Shown here: positions 43,737-50,773 of the stretch, one piece after another
Position numbering within the stretch: the first letter of the stretch is position 1
Layout: every line of letters starts with the position of its first letter
DNA from: Streptomyces sp. A3M-1-3
Lineage (GTDB): Bacteria > Actinomycetota > Actinomycetes > Streptomycetales > Streptomycetaceae
Length of the DNA: 64,000 nucleotides
Assembly (NCBI RefSeq): GCF_024213665.1
Contig: NZ_JANAVP010000014.1
Coordinates: 118,492-182,491, forward strand
Direction: 5' to 3'
Translations under genes and position numbers: made by a program
Notes under the pieces: generated by a model
Told to the model about the DNA's origin: nothing
What the model saw: the letters and a program-made list of their open reading frames with translations, nothing else
Databases searched by the model: none

Positions 43737-44167
43737 CGCTCGTGGTGCGCTTCGCTGGATTCTTTCGGCAGCTCAACCCAAACGGTCCGCCCGTTTACTG
43801 CGCGGATATTCGCGAGGCGATGGAGGATCTCCCGAACTATCCGGTGAGGGATGTAGTTTCCTTTCTCAGGTCGGGACACCCGATTCTGGATGTCATGGAG
43901 TCCTGTCCGGACATCGTTGATGGAAGCGCCTATATTAGAGGTGGCTCTTCTGTCCTCAGTGATGGCGAATGGGTGTGGCGCTGGGATCTGGCTCATTATG
44001 TGGAGAGGTACAACGTGAGCCTCCCCCGTCTATTTGTTGCACGAATGATGGAGGAATCCTACAGAGTCCCCTCTGTGCCCCTTGAAGACCTTGTGGCGCT
44101 TACCCTGCAGGTGAATGAAGAGCTAGGCTTCAAGCGTGATCCGGGTGCGGCTCCTCGTGGACATTGA
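43733..44167 (+). CDS. candidate immunity protein for the RHS tip
   Basis: The GTG at 43733 overlaps the RHS TGA by 4 bases (GTGA), giving tight translational coupling. The protein has 144 residues, is acidic and lacks a signal peptide (FAGFFRQLNPNGPPVYCADI, SDGEWVWRWDLAHYVERYNV, SLPRLFVARMMEESYRVPSV). The EWVWRWDLAHYVE block resembles small proteins often found behind polymorphic toxins, but I cannot name the family. GC content and codon choice (TAT, ATT, AGA, GTT) are clearly below the neighbours, as for the RHS tip, which fits a module acquired together. A GTG at 43742 or 43745 is an alternative start. The immunity role is inferred from position. Confidence 0.75.
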   Translation: MTLVVRFAGFFRQLNPNGPPVYCADIREAMEDLPNYPVRDVVSFLRSGHPILDVMESCPDIVDGSAYIRGGSSVLSDGEWVWRWDLAHYVERYNVSLPRLFVARMMEESYRVPSVPLEDLVALTLQVNEELGFKRDPGAAPRGH

Positions 44168-44194
44168 TCCGAAACGGTAGGATTTCAAAATCAT

Positions 44195-44229
44195 AGAAGC
44201 CCCCGACGGAATTGTCGTCGGGGGCTTCT
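44195..44229 (+). terminator. terminator after the RHS/immunity operon
   Basis: A 13-bp perfect stem AGAAGCCCCCGAC / GTCGGGGGCTTCT lies 28 bp after the immunity-gene stop. It also serves the convergent DUF397 gene. Confidence 0.9.
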
Positions 44230-44273
44230 GATGTTTCCGGAGGTCCTGGTGTCGGGCTGTGCTGGGCTGCCGT

Positions 44274-44480
44274 TCACGCTGCAACGGGGTTGGTGGCGCA
44301 CTTGATATTGCTTGCCTTTATGCCGCGTATGAAAATTCGCAATGTGGTGGGCGTGGTGACTATGACCTCAGGGTTATTGCTCTCGCGGAGTTTGATGGTG
44401 CCGTCCGGCGCTGTCGCGATGTTGAGGCAGGCGTTTCCTTCTGCGCAATAGGAGGACTGTTGCCAGTCGTGGTTGGGCAT
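44274..44480 (-). CDS. DUF397 domain protein
   Basis: This 68-residue protein has the DUF397 pattern: WQQSSYCAEGNACLNIAT, then LRESNNPEVIVTTPTTLRIF. These small proteins nearly always follow a WhiJ-like XRE/DUF5753 regulator, as here, 14 bp downstream. They are thought to antagonise or partner that regulator; from memory this has been studied for WhiJ-type loci in S. coelicolor. Confidence 0.88.
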   Translation of the reverse strand: MPNHDWQQSSYCAEGNACLNIATAPDGTIKLRESNNPEVIVTTPTTLRIFIRGIKASNIKCATNPVAA

Positions 44481-44493
44481 TTTTTTAGTCCTT

Positions 44494-45345
44494 TCACAGG
44501 TGGCGGGCGATGGTGTGGATAAAGTCGCGGGACTTGGCGGGCCTGAGGGCGGTCGCTTCCAGGCGATCGAGCAGAGTGCGGTACTTGCTCAGCTGGTGCT
44601 CGGCGTCCAGGAGGGCGGAGCCGTGGGACTGGTCGAGTTGGACCGTGTCGAGTTGGGGGACTGGTCCCTCGGCGTAGCAGACGGACTGGCCGGAGCCGGG
44701 GTAGGTGCCGGCGTCGAACGAGATGACCTGGATCGTGATGTGGTCGTGCTCGCTCATGTCGAGCAGGTGCTGCAGTTGGCGGCGGGCGACTGCCGGACCG
44801 CCGAACTTCATGCGGAGAGCGGCTTCGTGGACGATGGTGTGAAACGGGGTGGGGCCGTCCCGGTAGAGGACCGTCTGGCGTTTGATCCGGTGGGAGAGTC
44901 GGTGTTCGACTTCGGGCGGGGACAGTGGGGGTACTGCGGACTGGATGATCTCGCGCGCGTGGTCGGAGCTCTGGAGAAGGCCGGGCATATGGGCGGTGTA
45001 GGCGGTTCGCAACGTGACGGCGTGGTGCTCCAGTTCGGCCAGGTCCAGCAGTCCTGTGGGGAGGATCTCCCGGTACTCCTCCCACCAGCCGCGGGTGCGG
45101 TCGGCGGCCATGGCGGCGAGAGCGTCGATCAGCGACTGGTCAGGGCAGGAGTAGATACTGGCGAGCGTCCGGACGCGCTCGGCGCTCACTCCGAAGCGGT
45201 TCGCTTCGATGTTGCTGATCTGGGCCTGTGTGGTGCCGAGGGTGCGGGCGGCCTCGGCGGCGGTGATTCCCGCGCGTTCGCGTAGTTTGCGCAGCTCGGC
45301 GCCGAGTCTCAGGCGGCGGGCAGTCGGGGCGCTCCTCGGGGCCAT
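44494..45345 (-). CDS. XRE-family regulator with DUF5753 domain (WhiJ-like)
   Basis: This 283-residue protein has an N-terminal Cro/CI helix-turn-helix (RRLRLGAELRKLRERAGITA, GTTQAQISNIEANRFGVSAE). The DUF5753 effector domain follows (RGWWEEYREILPTGLLDLAE, HAVTLRTAYTAHMPGLLQSS, RQTVLYRDGPTPFHTIVHEA). The start at 45345 is chosen because GGAGAG stands just upstream; a longer Met at 45369 is possible. It belongs to the expanded streptomycete WhiJ/DUF397 set, often with an RsbW-like ATPase gene, which is present divergently. A perfect 12-bp inverted repeat upstream is its probable operator. Confidence 0.9.
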   Translation of the reverse strand: MAPRSAPTARRLRLGAELRKLRERAGITAAEAARTLGTTQAQISNIEANRFGVSAERVRTLASIYSCPDQSLIDALAAMAADRTRGWWEEYREILPTGLLDLAELEHHAVTLRTAYTAHMPGLLQSSDHAREIIQSAVPPLSPPEVEHRLSHRIKRQTVLYRDGPTPFHTIVHEAALRMKFGGPAVARRQLQHLLDMSEHDHITIQVISFDAGTYPGSGQSVCYAEGPVPQLDTVQLDQSHGSALLDAEHQLSKYRTLLDRLEATALRPAKSRDFIHTIARHL

Positions 45346-45400
45346 GCCCACTCTCCTATTCGTACGCACAGTCTCGCCGTCACTCCAACGAATGCTATTG

Positions 45401-45434
45401 CTGAAGGTTTTGCTAACTCGTACAAAACCTTCAG
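45401..45434. promoter_or_regulatory. perfect 12-bp inverted repeat, candidate XRE operator
   Basis: CTGAAGGTTTTG (45401-45412) and CAAAACCTTCAG (45423-45434) are exact inverted copies separated by 10 bp. They stand 56 bp upstream of the XRE start, between the divergent XRE and ATPase genes, in an AT-rich stretch. Confidence 0.65.
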
Positions 45435-45574
45435 GGGTTGGAGTCTATGGTGTGAGCCAAGCCACTCGCCTGGAGGCGCCTGAGCCCCGGAAGCGCACCG
45501 CGTCCCGCGCGGCATTGCCACCGGACGGCGTCACTGTCGAGTGATCCAACTCCACCTCCCTGTAGGGGGTTTCC

Positions 45575-46066
45575 ATGGCCACCGTATCCCCGCACCGCCT
45601 CTGGCCGGACCCGTCCGGCTGGTCGTACACCCTTGGGTTGCCGCATGATCCGCGTGCCCCGCGCATCGCCCGGACCACCTTGCGGGCCGTGCTTGGCTCG
45701 TACGGGATGGGGGAACTCGTCGACACCGCCGAGCTGTTGGCCTGCGAACTGGTCACCAACGCCTACCGGCACTCGGACGGGCCCGCCTCGCTGAAGCTGC
45801 GCGCCATGGAGGGGGACCGGCTGCGGGTCAGCGTGTGGGACACCAATCCGGTGATTCCGGCGCCATTCGACAAGCCGCCCGGGTTGCTGCCGCCCGTCTC
45901 CCCTCCCGAATCGGTCGGCGCGGACCGTGGTCGGGGGCTGTTACTCGTGCAGCTGTGCGCCGACAACTGGGGCGGGTATCCGCTCGGCGGCGACCTCTTC
46001 GGGACCAGCGGCAAGCTGCTGTGGTTCGAGCTAGGGCGTCAGCGGAGTTTGGCGGCCGTTGCTTGA
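45575..46066 (+). CDS. RsbW-like ATP-binding (HATPase) protein
   Basis: This 163-residue GHKL ATPase of the anti-sigma-factor kinase type has an N-box in AELLACELVTNAYRHSDGPA, DTNPV in the position of the G1 box (VSVWDTNP), and GADRGRGLLLVQLCADNWGG as the G2 box. Streptomycetes have many such proteins next to XRE/DUF397 genes. It may act as a protein kinase or anti-sigma factor, target unknown. The ATG at 45575 is preceded by GTAGGGGG. Confidence 0.85.
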   Translation: MATVSPHRLWPDPSGWSYTLGLPHDPRAPRIARTTLRAVLGSYGMGELVDTAELLACELVTNAYRHSDGPASLKLRAMEGDRLRVSVWDTNPVIPAPFDKPPGLLPPVSPPESVGADRGRGLLLVQLCADNWGGYPLGGDLFGTSGKLLWFELGRQRSLAAVA

Positions 46067-46138
46067 GAGCCGGCACGGCCCGGGAGGGGGCGTGGTCCAC
46101 CTGACGAAAGCAGGTCGACATGCCGCCCTGTATCCCCC

Positions 46139-46166
46139 GAAGGCCCGCTCAGGTGCGCGGGCCTTC
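46139..46166 (+). terminator. terminator after the ATPase gene
   Basis: A 10-bp perfect stem GAAGGCCCGC / GCGGGCCTTC followed by TTCG lies 70 bp after the stop. Confidence 0.8.
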
Positions 46167-46267
46167 TTCGTCCCCAATCCGTGACCTGTCGGAGGGCAAC
46201 CCCGGCCGCCCTCCGCCGGTCGATGATCTTGTATCGCTGTCACAGCGCCAACCCCCAGAGAGTGGTC

Positions 46268-48007
46268 ATGAGACGTTCTTCCACGCCCGCCGGTCTGCGC
46301 CGCGCAGCGGCCGGCCTCGCTGCCGTGGGCCTGCTGGCCGTCGGACTGGGCACCCCCGCGCAGGCCGCCGCGTACGCCGTCGGTCCCGTATTCACGCTGA
46401 GCGGTGAGCCGGAGGTCGGCCTCCGGCCCGTCCCGGCGACCGGCAGTCCGGACAAGGCCACCGTGGACATCCAGGTGACCAATCCCAGCGAGGACGAGGA
46501 GACCGGTTACTTCGACGGCGACTACAGCGTCACCATCGACCTGAGCGGTATCGCCGGCGTCGCGGAGGCCGGTTTCGGCGAGAACGGCAGCTCGGACTGC
46601 CAGGTCACCGGCGCCACCGCCGTCTGCGCCGACCACGGCATCTGGCCCGGCCTCAGCAGCGTGGCGCAGCTCGAGCTCACCGCGGCCGAGGGCAGCAGGC
46701 TCGGTGCCACGGGCGCCATCAAGGTCACCGGCAAGGCCGAGGGCGCGACCTTCACGTCCTTCTCCACCCAGGTCACGGTCGGCGGCCCCGACCTCGTCAT
46801 GAAGCCGCTCGCCCTGAGGCGGAACCTGCAACCGGGCGAGGTCCAGCCGGTGCCGGTGTCCTTCACCAACGCCGGCACCGCGCCCGCCGAGGGTGTCCTG
46901 CTCACGCTGAGACACTCGCGGGGCATGGCCTTCACCGAGCAGTACGAGAACTGCGAATACAGCGAGGGCGGGGAAGGCATCCGCGCCGTCAATGCGACCG
47001 TGTGCTGGTTCGACGGGTCGTACGAGCCTGGTGCGGTCTACGAACTGGCGAAGCCGCTCCACATCGAGGCCACCGACATCGCCTACATCGACACTCTGAT
47101 CTACCGCATCGACGAGGACAGCCAGGCGGCGCGCACCGCACAGCGCGCCGGCCTCACGTTCACCCGGGGCACCGGCCGCGAGCTGACCCTCACCAAGAAG
47201 GCGGCCTCGGCCCGTTCCGCGGACCTCAATCCTTGGGACAACCAGCGGGAGTTCGACTTCCGCACGGACAACACCGCCGACTTCGCGGCGTACGGCCGCT
47301 CTCTGAAGGCCGCGGCAGGCGAGACGGTGAAGGCCGAGGTCGGTTTCCGGAACAGGGGTCCGGCCTGGATCGGCTACATCCGCTCCGGCGAGAGCGTCGC
47401 CGCCGTCGACTTCACGGTGCCCGCTGGTGCCAAGGTCACCGGCAAGCCCGAGCGCTGCCAGGGGGTGACGGCCGCCGGCGGCTACCGGGAGGAACAGCTC
47501 GGCGCGCCCCGCTATGTCTGTGACACCTCCGCGGTCGTGCTGGAGGACGCGAAGTTCGCCCTGCCGTTCGAGCTGAAGATCGAGAAGGTCGTCGAGAACG
47601 CGACCGGGGCCGTCATCGTGCGCGCCCCCTACCAGTCCCGTCCGGAGCTGGGCTTCGACCCGAAGCCGTCCAACAACACCGCCCGTCTCGTCCTGAACGG
47701 CAAGGACACCGGGACCGCCACGGGCGGCGGCTCCGGCTCGGCGGGCGGCTCCACCGGCGGCTCCACCGGCGGCTCGACCGGTGGTGACGGGGGCGAGTCG
47801 ACGGGCGGCGCCTCGGCCTCGGGTGCCACCTCGGGCGGTGCGTCGGGCGGCGCCTCGGCCGGTGCGACCGGCGGTTCCACCGGTGGCTCCCTAGCCGCCA
47901 CCGGCACCGGTACGGCCATGCTGCCGGCCGTCGGCGCCGCCGCCGCGGCCGTCGTGGCCGGTGGCGTCCTCTTCCTGTCCGCGCGCCGCCGCGCGTCCCG
48001 TGTGTGA
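46268..48007 (+). CDS. sortase-anchored surface protein (LAATG)
   Basis: This 579-residue secreted protein has a signal peptide (AAGLAAVGLLAVGLGTPAQA, cleavage after AQA-AA). Several beta-sandwich-like domains with DUF11/CARDB-style phrases follow (VDIQVTNPSEDEETGYFDGD, VPVSFTNAGTAPAEGVLLTL, VKAEVGFRNRGPAWIGYIRS). A Gly/Ser/Thr-rich stalk (GGSTGGSTGGSTGG and so on) leads to the sorting signal SLAATGTGTAML, a membrane span and RRRASRV. LAxTG marks class E sortase substrates. The ATG at 46268 opens the signal peptide; the longer frame does not. Function on the wall is unknown. Confidence 0.85.
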   Translation: MRRSSTPAGLRRAAAGLAAVGLLAVGLGTPAQAAAYAVGPVFTLSGEPEVGLRPVPATGSPDKATVDIQVTNPSEDEETGYFDGDYSVTIDLSGIAGVAEAGFGENGSSDCQVTGATAVCADHGIWPGLSSVAQLELTAAEGSRLGATGAIKVTGKAEGATFTSFSTQVTVGGPDLVMKPLALRRNLQPGEVQPVPVSFTNAGTAPAEGVLLTLRHSRGMAFTEQYENCEYSEGGEGIRAVNATVCWFDGSYEPGAVYELAKPLHIEATDIAYIDTLIYRIDEDSQAARTAQRAGLTFTRGTGRELTLTKKAASARSADLNPWDNQREFDFRTDNTADFAAYGRSLKAAAGETVKAEVGFRNRGPAWIGYIRSGESVAAVDFTVPAGAKVTGKPERCQGVTAAGGYREEQLGAPRYVCDTSAVVLEDAKFALPFELKIEKVVENATGAVIVRAPYQSRPELGFDPKPSNNTARLVLNGKDTGTATGGGSGSAGGSTGGSTGGSTGGDGGESTGGASASGATSGGASGGASAGATGGSTGGSLAATGTGTAMLPAVGAAAAAVVAGGVLFLSARRRASRV

Positions 48008-48023
48008 ACCTCGGAATGAAGGT

Positions 48024-48101
48024 ATGCAAGTGATCAAGTCAGCTTCCCGGCTGCTCATAGCCGGGTGCGCCGTGGCCTCCCTCGCCGTCACCACCGCCTG
48101 A
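48024..48101 (+). pseudogene. 25-codon signal-peptide-like ORF, probable gene stub
   Basis: Directly after the LAATG gene, ATG at 48024 opens MQVIKSASRLLIAGCAVASL and ends after five more residues (AVTTA). It looks like a signal peptide cut off at its end, with a run of 14-bp repeats starting 15 bp later. Either a secreted-protein gene was truncated here or it is a chance frame. Confidence 0.35.
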
Positions 48102-48116
48102 GGTCATCGACTCACC

Positions 48117-48172
48117 GAGGGCTGATGACGGAGGGCTGATGACGGAGGGCTGATGACGGAGGGCTGATGACG
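48117..48172. repeat. four tandem copies of a 14-bp unit
   Basis: GAGGGCTGATGACG occurs four times exactly in a row (48117, 48131, 48145, 48159). It lies in a 330-bp gene-free stretch between the signal-peptide stub and chorismate mutase. Copy number is likely to vary between strains. Confidence 0.9.
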
Positions 48173-48208
48173 GACGGTCGGCCCGGGCGTCCCCGGAGCC
48201 GACCGTCC
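48172..48208. terminator. terminator-like hairpin after the tandem repeat
   Basis: GGACGGTCGG (48172-48181) and CCGACCGTCC (48199-48208) pair perfectly, with extra CCCGG/CCCCGG pairing in the loop, and are followed by TT. The rest of the gap up to 48431 shows nothing recognisable. Confidence 0.7.
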
Positions 48209-48431
48209 TTCTGGGGTGACCGGGCTGCTGTCCCCTGCCGACCGGTCACACGCTGGAGCGAGGTCCCACGACGCACGATCCACGGGCCGTACGCCTCATC
48301 GCTCCAGCGGAGCCACGCGTGGTTCTTTCGGGCCGCCCCTGGCTGGCACGGACAACGGGACCAACGAAGCCCCCCGGGGCCGGTCACGCGCCGTACGGGT
48401 GAGAGCGGATCCGAACTCAGGTCCAAGCCCC

Positions 48432-48743
48432 TCAGATGCGGCCCCGGCACAGCTCCAGCAGCGTCATCGCGAGCGAGGTGCCGGGCTTGCCGAGCGCATC
48501 GCTGTAGTGGCTGATGATCTCCATCTCGCGGGAGAGGTTCACCCGGCGGCCCCCGGAGGTGATCCGGGCCTCCTGGATCACGGCCGAGACGGCCATCCGT
48601 TCCTGGATCAGGCCGATGATCCGGTCGTCGAGCGCATCGATGCGCTCACGGGCGTCTCCGATCAGGCCGGCGGCGTCCGTGGTGCGGGCGCCGCCCGCAG
48701 CGCCGGCTGCTGATGTCTGCGTCTCCACGGTCGTGGTGCTCAT
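48432..48743 (-). CDS. chorismate mutase
   Basis: This 103-residue AroQ-type chorismate mutase makes prephenate for Phe and Tyr. The helical signature is present: DARERIDALDDRIIGLIQER, MAVSAVIQEARITSGGRRVN and SREMEIISHYSDALGKPG, with Arg and Lys/Arg residues in active-site positions. A short Ala/Gly/Thr-rich N-terminus precedes. It is divergent from guaA, as in other streptomycetes. A terminator and a leader peptide lie in its 5' region, suggesting attenuation. Confidence 0.92.
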   Translation of the reverse strand: MSTTTVETQTSAAGAAGGARTTDAAGLIGDARERIDALDDRIIGLIQERMAVSAVIQEARITSGGRRVNLSREMEIISHYSDALGKPGTSLAMTLLELCRGRI

Positions 48744-48821
48744 CTGCGGGTCTCCTTGTCAGGGGCGGTGTGTCGGGGGCGGTGCGGTGCCCCGGAGCGA
48801 CAGGGTCCGGAAACGACAGAA

Positions 48822-48848
48822 CGCCCCGGGCCTTGTCGGCCCGGGGCG
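48822..48848 (-). terminator. terminator in the chorismate mutase 5' leader (attenuator)
   Basis: An 11-bp perfect stem CGCCCCGGGCC / GGCCCGGGGCG with a 5-base loop is followed on the minus strand by TTCTGTCGTTTC. It lies after the leader peptide stop and 79 bp before the chorismate mutase start, so it would end transcription early unless disrupted. Confidence 0.75.
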
Positions 48849-48872
48849 CCTGGGAAGTTGCTTGTCAGTGGC

Positions 48873-48944
48873 TCAAGCAGCACAACCATGGCAGCCGGAC
48901 GGGCCGGTGCCATAGGTAAAGAGGAAGCTCAGCTGCTTGGACAT
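48873..48944 (-). CDS. leaderless 23-residue leader peptide with Phe/Tyr codons
   Basis: The minus strand reads MSKQLSFLFTYGTGPSGCHG followed by CAA and a stop. The segment FLFTY places two Phe codons and one Tyr codon close together, the end products of the pathway that chorismate mutase feeds. No ribosome site precedes the ATG, but a good promoter places the start point at the ATG, so translation would be leaderless. Leader RNA segments can pair: CAAGCAGC near the start with GCTGCTTG at the stop. The segment CGGCCCG (minus strand, 48906-48900) can pair with CGGGCCG (48843-48837) in the terminator, a possible antiterminator. The role is inferred. Confidence 0.55.
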   Translation of the reverse strand: MSKQLSFLFTYGTGPSGCHGCAA

Positions 48945-48950
48945 GCGGCG

Positions 48951-48980
48951 ATTATGGCCTGTCGCGCGGGGCGGGGCCAA
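48951..48980 (-). promoter_or_regulatory. HrdB-type promoter for the leader/chorismate mutase transcript
   Basis: On the minus strand TTGGCC (48980-48975) and CATAAT (48956-48951) are separated by 18 bp. CATAAT ends 6 bp before the leader ATG, so the transcript would begin at or next to the ATG. Confidence 0.6.
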
Positions 48981-49070
48981 CGCGGGTTCGGATGGTGAGA
49001 CAAGGCCGATCTCTCGGCCCCGTTAGAATTGACAAACCAGCCCCCCTCTTCCCGCCGGAAGGCCGCCGCC

Positions 49071-50654
49071 GTGTCATCAGCGTCCCCCGCTGCCCCTGAC
49101 GTCGTACTCGTTGTCGACTTCGGCGCGCAGTACGCCCAGCTCATCGCCCGCCGTGTCCGTGAAGCACGGGTCTACAGCGAGGTCGTGCCGAGCACGATGC
49201 CCGTGGCAGAGATGCTGGCCAAGAACCCCAAGGGGATCATCCTCTCCGGCGGTCCTTCGTCCGTGTACGAGCAGGGCGCACCGGTCCTGGACCGCGCCCT
49301 CTTCGAGGCCGGCGTCCCCGTCTTCGGCATGTGCTACGGCTTCCAGCTGATGGCCACGACGCTCGGCGGCACGGTCGACGACAACGGTGCGCGCGAGTAC
49401 GGACGTACCCCGCTCACCGTCTCCAAGACCGGCTCGACGCTCTTCGAGGGCACCCCGGCCGAGCAGTCGGTCTGGATGTCGCACGGCGACGCCTGCTCGG
49501 CGGCGCCGGAGGGCTTCACCGTCACCGCGTCCACGGACGTCGTGCCGGTCGCGGCCTTCGAGAACGACGAGAAGAAGCTGTACGGGGTCCAGTACCACCC
49601 CGAGGTCATGCACACCACGCACGGCCAGCAGGTCCTGGAGCACTTCCTCTACCGCGGCGCCGGCATCGAGCCGACCTGGACCACCACCAACGTGGTGGAC
49701 GAGCAGGTCGCGCTGATCCGTGAGCAGGTCGGCACGAAGCACGCAATCTGCGGCCTGTCCGGCGGCGTGGACTCCGCGGTCGCCGCGGCCCTCGTACAGA
49801 AGGCCATCGGATCCCAGCTGACCTGCGTGTACGTCGACCACGGGCTGATGCGCAAGGGCGAGACCGAGCAGGTCGAGAAGGACTTCGTCGCGGCCACGGG
49901 CGTGCAGCTCAAGGTCGTCGACGCGCAGGAGCGCTTCCTGAGCGCGCTCGCCGGGGTCTCCGACCCCGAGGAGAAGCGGAAGATCATCGGCCGCGAGTTC
50001 ATCCGGGTCTTCGAGCAGGCGCAGGCGGAGATCGTCGCCGAGGCGGGCACGGGCGGCGAGGCCGTCGAGTTCCTCGTCCAGGGCACGCTCTACCCGGACG
50101 TCGTCGAGTCCGGCGGCGGCACGGGCACCGCGAACATCAAGTCCCACCACAACGTCGGCGGCCTCCCCGAGGACCTGGAGTTCCAGCTCATCGAGCCGCT
50201 GCGCAAGCTGTTCAAGGACGAGGTCCGGATGGTCGGCCAGGAGCTGGGACTGCCGGACGAGATCGTCCAGCGCCAGCCCTTCCCGGGCCCCGGCCTGGGT
50301 ATCCGTATCGTCGGCGAGGTCACGCGCGAGCGCCTGGACCTGCTGCGCGAGGCCGACGCGATCGCCCGCGAGGAGCTGACCGCGGCCGGTCTGGACCGCG
50401 AGATCTGGCAGTGCCCGGTCGTGCTGCTGGCGGACGTGCGCTCGGTGGGTGTGCAGGGTGACGGCCGGACGTACGGCCACCCGATCGTGCTGCGCCCGGT
50501 CTCGTCCGAGGACGCGATGACGGCGGACTGGACGCGGATGCCGTACGACGTGCTCGCGAAGATCTCCACCCGCATCACCAACGAGGTCGCGGACGTCAAC
50601 CGCGTGGTGCTCGATGTGACGAGCAAGCCGCCGGGCACCATCGAGTGGGAGTAG
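49071..50654 (+). CDS. guaA: GMP synthase (glutamine-hydrolysing)
   Basis: This 527-residue enzyme converts XMP to GMP. The N-terminal class I glutamine amidotransferase has VVDFGAQYAQLIARRVREAR, the nucleophile cysteine in VPVFGMCYGFQLMA and the histidine in GVQYHPEVMHT. The ATP pyrophosphatase P-loop is AICGLSGGVDSAVAAALVQK, and the dimerisation/XMP-binding end is DVNRVVLDVTSKPPGTIEWE. The GTG at 49071 follows GGAAGG by 8 bp and is preferred over the open frame from 49029. TAGAAT at 49024-49029 may be the -10. It acts in the same pathway as guaB. Confidence 0.97.
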   Translation: MSSASPAAPDVVLVVDFGAQYAQLIARRVREARVYSEVVPSTMPVAEMLAKNPKGIILSGGPSSVYEQGAPVLDRALFEAGVPVFGMCYGFQLMATTLGGTVDDNGAREYGRTPLTVSKTGSTLFEGTPAEQSVWMSHGDACSAAPEGFTVTASTDVVPVAAFENDEKKLYGVQYHPEVMHTTHGQQVLEHFLYRGAGIEPTWTTTNVVDEQVALIREQVGTKHAICGLSGGVDSAVAAALVQKAIGSQLTCVYVDHGLMRKGETEQVEKDFVAATGVQLKVVDAQERFLSALAGVSDPEEKRKIIGREFIRVFEQAQAEIVAEAGTGGEAVEFLVQGTLYPDVVESGGGTGTANIKSHHNVGGLPEDLEFQLIEPLRKLFKDEVRMVGQELGLPDEIVQRQPFPGPGLGIRIVGEVTRERLDLLREADAIAREELTAAGLDREIWQCPVVLLADVRSVGVQGDGRTYGHPIVLRPVSSEDAMTADWTRMPYDVLAKISTRITNEVADVNRVVLDVTSKPPGTIEWE

Positions 50655-50680
50655 TCCCCCGCCCGCCCCAGGTACCACGG

Positions 50681-50715
50681 GACGCCGCCGCTCATCGCGT
50701 ATGAGCGGCGGCGTC
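50681..50715 (+). terminator. terminator after guaA
   Basis: A 15-bp perfect stem GACGCCGCCGCTCAT / ATGAGCGGCGGCGTC with a 5-base loop lies 27 bp after the guaA stop. Confidence 0.85.
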
Positions 50716-50773
50716 GCCGTTTCCCACGCTCACAGCCCTGGTCACCTCGTGTACCGCACGGTAGCTTCCGGCC

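Noticed and set aside
46120..46407. 95-codon frame overlapping the LAATG gene start
   Set aside because: It overlaps a terminator and the signal-peptide coding region and has shadow-frame composition (Pro/Arg-rich).
48117..48172. Tandem 14-bp repeats as a CRISPR-like array
   Set aside because: Units are contiguous without spacers and are too short; no cas gene is in the window.
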